64,000 nucleotides of DNA from Solea solea (lineage: Eukaryota; Chordata; Actinopteri; Pleuronectiformes; Soleidae). Under the pieces are notes generated by a model. It worked only from the letters and a program-made list of their open reading frames with translations. It ran no database searches and was not told the DNA's origin. The translations under genes were made by a program, and so were the position numbers. Each line of letters begins with the position of its first letter. The first letter of the stretch is position 1. Below are positions 50,350 to 64,000 of this stretch, in pieces. The DNA lies in contig NC_081144.1 of the NCBI RefSeq assembly GCF_958295425.1, positions 24,603,827 to 24,667,826 of the forward strand. Reading direction: 5' to 3'.

Positions 50350-53300
50350 CGTGCGTGCATGCGTGTAGGATGAAGACTCTCAGCGTTCAAAGTTGAAGAA
50401 AACTTTATTCAGTGGAGCTCTGAGGAAACACAGCGACTCTGAACACAACACACACACTCAGACACACACAAACCACGGCAAGAGGACGACTGTACACAGA
50501 GGCTGCCACACAGGTAACACACACACACACTTACACAGACACACACTTGTAGTAGATGAGAAGCTATTGTTTTTAGAAAAACGAGGAAATCTGCTTCATC
50601 CTGCCTTTGTTTATTTTCTGTGTGCGTGCATGTGTGTTTAGATGACACAGTGAGGTCAGAGAGCAGCTCGACATCAGACTCAACAGGGCATGACAACGGT
50701 AACACACACACACACACACACACACAGATGTGACATCACTGAGTCCGCCAGCCAATCACCTGACAGTTTGATTGACACCCCCCCCTTACAGAGGACAGTG
50801 TGTCTCAGTGTCGCCCCCTGCTGGTCTCTGCTGGTTCTCCAGTGGATGCTTATTATCAGAGTAAAACCAAAAGGAACTTACTGCACAACAGGTACACGAC
50901 TCTGCACTGTTAGCACGTTAGAATGGACTCTTAGCATGTTATTTTTGACCCTTAGATTTAATATGTAGCATGTTAGCTGTGTAATTTTCTATGTTATCTG
51001 TGACTTATTATCTTTAGTATGTAAGTATGTTAGCTTACACATGTAGCATTTAACCTTTGACTTTTGACTGTCATGATTATCATGTTATGTTAACTTTGAT
51101 TTTTAGCATGTTAGCTTGGATACCTCCTGTTTTGTCCAACACGACAATATGTCTGTCCTTCTTCTCTTTCAGGGCTGACCATTCAGAGACGTTACAGACC
51201 CACAAGCCCCTCCCCCTGCTGCCCGCCCATCCTCTCCCGCTACCCCCTCCCCCTCTATCTCAGGACTCCTCCTCTGGCCCCTCTGACCCAGGAGCCCCTG
51301 GAGAAGGCGGGATCAGGGTTAACGCAGCTCGTCGCAGTAGTAGTTCAGACGGCCTCTTGGACCATATCACTGGCCTGAAGGAGGACGGATCCATGACTGG
51401 AGTGTTCCGGAGCTCCGAGGTTCTGATGGATGGACGGACAAAGTTGAATAACAAATTCTCTGAGGGGCAAGGAAGGGGGGGTGGGGCAGGACGAGGAAGA
51501 GGAGGTGGTTACAGCGAGATCCTACTGGATTATGTCTGGGGAAAACAGCAGCAATTGCAGCGACAGCAGTCCCAGCCCAATCCTAGGCAGCCAATCACAT
51601 CACAGCACCAGCTGCTCTATAATGGCTACTCCTCCCAGACCACTGGAGCCCCACCCACCTTTCATAATCACCACGGTGAACAACGGCATGTCAAAGTGAC
51701 CCGCACCAAATCATGTGGTCCCTTTCTTCCGGTGCAGCAAAAACAATTTGAGAACAACAGTCCTCCACGATCTGCCATCCAACCGGATCCCCATCCCCAC
51801 CTGCTGCCCCCACGACCGCCGCAGCAGTCCCCCAACCAGGACCCCCAGCTGGAGGAGGCCACCAGGAGCCTGCACAAGGCTCTCGCCTTGGAAGGTGAGG
51901 TCACGTCACAGAGCAGGAAAACATCTGGAAACACCAGAGTCCATCAACAGCCAGTGGAAGTTGAAGGGCAGTTGTTGGTTTAAGACCAGCCGGTCAGCTG
52001 TATTCTGATCATTTGCAGTGGTTTGATTGTACATGAATGCAGGCCTGCCAGAAGGGCAGCGCTGTAGTCGAGCTTGGAGACCAACATGGCTTGTACCTGA
52101 GTTGGGTGGTGAACCGAGTCAAGTGAGGCCTGAATTTTCTGATGTTGTACAGTCAAAGTGACATTTCTGAATGACAGATACAATGTCAGAAAAGAAACAT
52201 GTTCAAAGAAAGATAATTGCACACCCTTTCAGGTGTCTTTCAACCTTGCTGGGTGAGGGAGGAGATTATTTGGGTGAGGGAGGAGATGCTACGGTTGTGT
52301 GAGAGGGAATGCTTGGCTGGGCAGACCAAAACCTCAGTCTCAGAGCGGTTTAGCTGAAGCTGGTGTTCTTTCACCCATGTCACCATGTCTGCAAGACATC
52401 TGTGCCAAGACTGAAATTGAAATTCTAAGTACTTCTGTCACAAACAACAGAGGTGTTTCTGTCAAGTGACCACTCTTGATGTCCAACCGACTGTCCAACA
52501 AGCAGTGTGTATTTGCAGAGAGGAGAGGAGTCTGAGACCTGTTTGAAAACTGTTCATTAAACTGTTCATTCAGTGGCCTTTGATGGGAAAGGGTTTAAAG
52601 AAACTGTCAAACACCAAGTCTGTTTGAATGAGGATGGAAGCCTTTCAGAATTTAGTGATTCATTAAAAAACATGTTATTGCAGGCCCATTGGTGGGAGAT
52701 ATTTGGTAAGAATTGGGCCAAGTGTGGAGATAGTAGATCGGCTATGAGTCAGGAGTTTTAACACCTGTTCTGCAGGTGCCGTTGGAGCCAATCACGGCTG
52801 ACATAGGGCAAAAGGTGGGGGTTCACACTCTGCATGTTTTTGGACTGTGGGAGGAAACCAGAGAACCCATGCATACCTAGAGAAAACATGCAAACTCCAC
52901 AGAGAAAGGCCCTCGGTTGAACCAGGTTACAAATCAGGGTCATTTTGCTGTGTGGCAAAAGTGCTAGCCACTACTCCACTGTGTGGCCAAAGTCTTTTGT
53001 TAAGTGACATCTATGTGGTCAGTTCTCAGCAGCAGGGGGCACTGTGTAGAACATGTTGACTATGTGACTGCACCTCATACCACCTGAGGTATGACTTTAA
53101 ACACCTGCGTTGTGATCGACAGGTCTGAGGGACTGGTACCTTAGGAACACAGCCAGTTCCATCCAGCAGAACCACACAAACGGAAAGGTGAGCACAGGCG
53201 TCATGTCTGGGTTTGAAGGTCAGTCAGGTGGAGGTGGAGCTCGGCAGCGCAGGCGGACGACTCACGGGGTCATCCAACAGTCGACCTTTCAGAATGAGAC

Positions 53301-53564
53301 AAGTCATCATCCCACTCTGTCGCGTCACAAACAGAAGCTGCCACATTCTGCCACATTCCACGGACACCCACTGCACGGCCGGTAAGTCAGCTCACCTCAT
53401 CAGGTGGTCAGGAGGGCGTATCCTGCGAATGACACCTGTCCCTCTCTCTCTCTCTCAGGTCTGTCGACAACTCCCTCTACCATGACTGCTTCCCTCCTCA
53501 GAAAGAGGAAGTTCCTCTCAGAGAGCCATGTGGCATCCAGCCCTCTCCCGGAACCCTGGTCTGA
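49559..53564 (+). CDS. ccdc120: CCDC120-like coiled-coil protein (CUPID/DUF3338 family)
   Basis: Ten coding exons: 49559-49606, 49681-49807, 49896-50023, 50138-50251, 50369-50513, 50642-50698, 50792-50891, 51173-51894, 53123-53381 and 53459-53564. They sum to 1,806 nt (601 residues), close to mammalian CCDC120. The ATG sits 101 nt into an exon whose acceptor is at 49458. Residues about 60-145 form the conserved coiled coil (RKQRERMAELQERRRGLQSL, RLAELRRICLQEAELTGAVP). The middle is proline-rich, with a glycine-arginine patch (GGGAGRGRGGG) and repeated basic-serine motifs (RRSSSSDGLLDHI). Family knowledge: this domain, shared with FRMD4A/B and INAVA, binds cytohesin Arf-GEFs, and CCDC120 localises to centrosomal/subdistal structures. 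A relative from the same family is possible but the length and layout favour CCDC120. A candidate additional in-frame exon lies at 52574-52705. Confidence 0.8.
52574..52705 (+). other. Candidate cassette exon in ccdc120 intron
   Basis: 132 nt between ttcattcag and G|GTAAGA. The neighbouring exons join after one base of a codon. This segment enters and leaves in the same phase and has no stop, adding 44 residues that include FKETVKHQVCLNEDGSLSEF. The peptide is unknown to me, and the surroundings look transposon-derived, so it could be exonised repeat or chance. Confidence 0.3.
52770..52990 (+). mobile_element. L2-like repeat fragment in ccdc120 intron
   Basis: gccaatcacggctgacatag, tttttggactgtgggaggaa and catgcaaactccacagagaa are standard words of the same fish repeat seen at 30654-30830, here with an internal deletion. 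Confidence 0.7.
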
Positions 53565-55800
53565 CTCACCGGCCAATCAGGAGGCTGAAGACAGATCAGC
53601 TGATCAGTCGTTCCACACTGGTCTCCTGTGTGTCCAGGTGACTGTGGTGGGTGGAGGTCACCACTGGGTCCTGGTTCAAACATTCAAGCCATGATGATCA
53701 CAGAGGATGATGCAGAAACAAACCCCGCCCACTTTAAGCTCATCTTTGACGTGTGTCTCGTGTCACTGACTCTGCTCAGACAATCAGGACACATGCAAGT
53801 TTTTATACAAACTTTTATTAACAGTGATGATGACATCACCAGCTTTGACCAGCTAACCAACAGTAGTTAAAGTAACTTTTGATAAGATCAGGTGACCAGG
53901 TGTTGATTCCTCAGGTGAGTCCTTCAGGTGTTTTTACACTTTTCTTCTGCACTAAATGTTGATTAGTGTCCAGAGACACAGACTCGTTTAGAGACGGATC
54001 CAAACCAAAGGTGAACGCTGCAGTGATGCGCGTACGACCTTTGACCCCTGCACTAAATGGTCAACGTCAAACCTTAATGAATATTAAAGAAATGAACAGA
54101 AGGAAACAACACACACGACGGTGGTGGGGTCAATGCAGTGGCCTGTTGAAAACTGTTAGCATGTCAACCTGTTGGCATGTTAGCCCATCAGAGTGTTAGC
54201 CTGCTAGCCAGTCAAGCTGTTAGCCAGGCGGCCTATCAGGCCTATTGTGAGGTTGTTCCCCTGTTAGCCTGCCAGGCTATTGGACTGTTTGTGTGTTACC
54301 ATGTTAACATGCTGCTCGTGTGTTAGCATGATGCCCTGTTAGCCTGTTAGGCTATCAGATAATTTGTCAGTCAAGCTTTTAACTTGTCAGGCTGTTAGCC
54401 GATAAAAGCGTGAGCCTGTTAGCCAGACAGGCTGTTAAATTGTTTGCATGTTAGAAAGTCAGACTGTTAGCCTGTTAGCATGTCAGACAGTAGCTCACAA
54501 AGGACACGACTCCTGAATTAGGACTAGGCTAGTTAGCTTGTCAGGCTACTTGTCTGTTTCCCTGCTAGCCCATTAGCATGGTTAGCTGCAACTGTCAAAC
54601 AGGTCTCAGGTCAGTTTGCGTTGACTTTTTCAGACATTTTTATTTTTCAGTTTGTCTCAGGAGACGACATCTGTCTTGTTTTACGTCTCACTGTCAAACT
54701 TCTGTGTCCTCTCTGGACTGAAGACGTGTCCAGGTCCTCAGATTAGATCCAGATCCAAGCCTGGAGGCAATAAGTGTTTCTGTTTCAGGATGAAAATGTT
54801 TGCAGTGACAATCAGACAATGATGTCACAGAGTCAATTGATCGATCCCCATGAGATTAGTCGGTTTATTGATCGTCTGATTTGCTGCGAAAAGATTTTAT
54901 AAAACTATTTGAAACCACATGGACAACTCTGTTTGTATGTTTGTTGCTGAAACTCTGCCGAGTCCCACTTGTTGCCATGAAAACAAGAATGTTCTCAGAT
55001 CAGGCCACGCCTACTCTCATCCACACGACCATTAAACCAAAGGAAAACACAGCGGTGATGTCACTGCACAGGTAAACCTCACTCTGAACGACGGAGGCTC
55101 AGGTCTGCAGGTGACATCACACTGTGACACAGGACAAACCCCGCCCACTTCCTGTCACTGAACACGGGACACTGTTACATGTGTCACTGATTGATTGACA
55201 GGTTTGGTCAACACCGTTTGTTTGGAACTTCACTCTCAGAATGCACCTCTTCACTCTCTCTTCACACACACACACACACACACTGTCCACTACTGCAGTA
55301 CTACAGAGTAGTAACCTGTGCTGCAGTAGTACTGCAGTATAAGGACTTCACCAGCCTCCAAAACCAAACCAAGTATCTAAAAATGTTGTTTCAATCAACA
55401 AAACAAACAAACAAACAAATAAACATACAAATAAAGTATTTATGTTTTAAAAAATGTGTTTATCATGAAAGTCGTCAATGTTAAAGTCACTGTACCAGCA
55501 GTACCAGCACTATGCAGTACTAGTACTCGTGACTCAGTCCGTCAGTATTATTAGTTTTGTTGAGGACCAGCTCTGTGATTGGTCCAGGTCAGTGTAACAT
55601 CACAGCTGTGATGCGTTCAGGTGCACTCTGTACAGTTTGTGTAAAAAAAAAACAACTTTTCTATCGTTGTCATTTGTACGTTTGTTTTTGTTTTTTATTT
55701 CACTTTGAAACGTTTTGCTGTTTCACACTGGAAAAGCTTTGTGTAAATAAATGAGCGACGGGTTGTAAAGATGCTGTTTTTAAAATAAACATTCACTCAT
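53565..55800. other. ccdc120 3'UTR and flank
   Basis: A candidate AATAAA lies at 55784-55789. A TTAGCCTGTTAGCATG-type degenerate repeat spans about 54140-54610. No further exon is supported. Confidence 0.45.
54140..54610. repeat. GTTAGCCTGTCAGGCT degenerate repeat
   Basis: About twenty short units of ttagcctgttagc/tcaggctgttagcc; non-coding. Confidence 0.75.
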
Positions 55801-57714
55801 TCATCCGCATGATGCGGTAAAACATTTTTCTTGTGGTGTCAGCTGTCATTACAGACCGAACCTACGGGGGGGGGGGGGGGGGGGGCTGCAGACTCACCTG
55901 CAGCAGGTAAACAAAGAATAGAAAGAACTACAGAAAGTCTAACTAACCATCTGGTTACCAATAGTTGTAATCTGGTTCGTATTTTGTTTAGGAACCTTTT
56001 AAATATTATTAGGAAAAGTAGTATCTGGTTACCAAGAGTTAGTGAATGGTAACCAAAGATGAGTATCCAATTATTAACAGTGAACCTGTTCAGAATTGTT
56101 ATTAACGTGTAGTTACATGTTACAGTTTTGAATGACTCACTCACTCTTCTGTCTCCTTTCTCTCATGCGCGCTCTCTCTCTCTCTCTCTCACTCACTCAC
56201 ACAGGCACCAGTACAGTCAGACCTGTAATTGTAAGTGTGTGTATTTGTACAAAGGACAGAGGTCAGGAGGTCAAAAGTCACAGGACATTTGGACTTAATT
56301 CTGTCCACATGAGGAAGGATGAACCTGCTCTGAAGAAGCCAGGGAGACTAGGAGAGGTGTCAGTGTAGGAACTTAGGTAGGGAACAGGGAAGTAGGAGAG
56401 GAGGTCAGCAGGAAGAGTATTGGGACGCGGCCGGTCCTCTCAGGTAAACAGGGTGAACTTTTCTTCAGCGGCGACATTAATGTCTAGAAAACAAAGAATG
56501 AGAGAGAGGGGTGGGGGGAGAGAGAGAGAGAGCGAGAGAGGGAGAGGTGCACTCATGTTGTCCGGGTCAGAGCCGGAACACAAGAACTGGATCAAACCGG
56601 AAAAGTCAGAGAATCTTTTCATGTTTTTATCAAAGAGTCAAAGTTCCTGCTCGTAGCTCTGTTAGCTCCGTTAGCTGTTAGCGCTGTAGCTGTTACCGGG
56701 TCATTACACCCGGGATATTCTTTGACTCTGGTCTAACTTTAGTTTGTTTCACTGACTCAACTTTTTATTTATGTTTTATCTGTGAAGAGCGGAAGCTGTT
56801 AGCAGCGGTGGATACAAGCTAGCGGCAACTTAACGGAAGCTTTAGCGGCTTTTACCGGCGAGAAGTGACGGTGTCATGTCCCGAGGTAAAGTACGACAGT
56901 AGTATGAGTGATAGTAGTACAAGTACAAAGGCACTGTGTGTTTGTACTGTAGGACTACTACAAGTACTGTGACTCCCCGTTACTACAGTAATACTGCAGT
57001 ACAAGTACACAGATGAAAGTACTGTGACAGTAATATTGCAGTATAAATACACAGAGTAAATCACTGTAACAGTAATACTGAAGTACAAGTAGCACAGAAC
57101 TACTTTAAGTACTGTGTTTTCCACTTGTCACAGGGTGAAGTACTGTAAAAGTGACAGTGATACTGCAGTATAAATACACAGTAATCTAATAGTAATATTG
57201 CAGTAAAAATAATATAATAGTTATACTGCAGTATAAATACACAGAGTGAAGTACTGTAATAATACTACTGCAGTATAGATACACAGAGTATAGTACTGTA
57301 ATAATAATAGTAATACTGCAGTAAAAGTACACAGTAAAGTATTGTCATAATAATTGTAGTACTGCAGTATACACAGAGTAAAATACTGTAATAGTACTAG
57401 TACAAAGGTTAAAGTGATGTAAAGAGTTTCAGGAAAAATTATTGACAGTACAGCTAATCGATCACTGATTCATTGATGGCATATAACAAAGTAAAAGTAC
57501 TGAGGAACAAATATAAATACACTGTACAAGTACCTGAAGAGTAACCATATTTTATTGCTGTAATTGATTAATTGATAAGTCAGTTTGCTCTTTTATAATC
57601 AATCAGAAACTGAACTGTGAAACTATCATCAACCGATCAGTCTTCCTGCAGCAGGTGGAGCTTCACACATAAAGGTCATGTTGTTTCCATGACAACAACC
57701 CCTGCTGCTCTCAG
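55801..57714 (+). promoter_or_regulatory. abcd1 upstream region with probable 5'UTR exon
   Basis: A candidate non-coding exon ends at 56885 (atgtcccgag|gtaaag), and a good acceptor (ctgctgctctcag) lies at 57714, before the coding start. If spliced this way, the upstream ATG at 56876 would open a short ORF that stops just before the abcd1 ATG. A G-run sits at 55867-55884 and a GA-rich tract at 56495-56545. The 5' boundary is unknown. Confidence 0.4.
56886..57420. repeat. Tandem repeat around aagtactgtaatagtaatac
   Basis: About nine or ten degenerate units of 45-60 bp built from actgcagtataaatacacag and agagtaaagtactgtaatag. The array starts at the presumed 5'UTR donor (gag|gtaaagtac), and the gagtaaagtac word recurs in later units. 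Confidence 0.8.
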
Positions 57715-57813
57715 TGGACCAGTCCAGGACCTGGTTCAGTTTGGACTCCTCCCCCTCCTCCTGTGACACGTTGCTGCTTCTCTCCTCTGATTGCCTGTGA
57801 CCCGTCTGTAATC

Positions 57814-64000
<6,187 letters not shown>

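Overview
This window is vertebrate nuclear DNA, almost certainly from a ray-finned (teleost) fish. The genes are split into many short exons with GT-AG introns. CA/GT microsatellites are very dense, and the introns carry fish-type dispersed repeats: a palindromic MITE, L2-like tails and tRNA-derived SINEs. There is no prokaryotic or viral gene set. Seven protein-coding genes can be reconstructed exon by exon. Every complete model has a coding length divisible by three and joins with consistent phases.

Layout. Minus strand: fgd1 (about 1.4-7.0 kb; Rho-GEF with DH, PH, FYVE and PH domains; 5' exon not found), bmb/brambleberry (11.5-15.2 kb; nuclear-envelope fusion protein of the Kar5/GEX1 family) and mecp2 (18.1-23.6 kb; methyl-CpG binding protein with a greatly enlarged last exon). 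Plus strand: irak1 (25.06-29.4 kb; death domain and kinase), hcfc1 (31.6-43.3 kb; kelch, HCF repeats and Fn3; 31 coding exons), a ccdc120-like gene (5'UTR near 44.6 kb, CDS 49.56-53.56 kb) and abcd1 (57.8 kb to the window edge; peroxisomal ABC half-transporter). mecp2, irak1, hcfc1 and abcd1 are neighbours at human Xq28, while fgd1 and ccdc120 lie at Xp11. The window therefore looks like a fish segment homologous to parts of the mammalian X. mecp2 is head-to-head with irak1 here, unlike the human arrangement. The genes do not form an operon or pathway; what they share is conserved linkage.

The most unusual signal is structural. Several introns hold minisatellites whose units contain a copy of the adjoining exon's own splice site. 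A 42-bp array in abcd1 repeats the 3' splice site seven times before the real one, and each unit would add an in-frame stop. Another abcd1 array repeats a 5' splice site. A 40-bp array of about 30 copies and a 30-bp array in bmb repeat two donor sites. Two hcfc1 introns flanking single HCF-repeat exons are identical over 88 bp. abcd1 also has six introns that human ABCD1 lacks. Together these suggest local tandem duplication at exon-intron borders as a continuing source of repeats, exons and perhaps introns. Other notable items are a 1,147-residue MeCP2, an inverted decayed copy of a bmb exon, a frame-preserving candidate cassette exon in ccdc120, and introns whose acceptors follow TG repeats instead of a normal pyrimidine tract.
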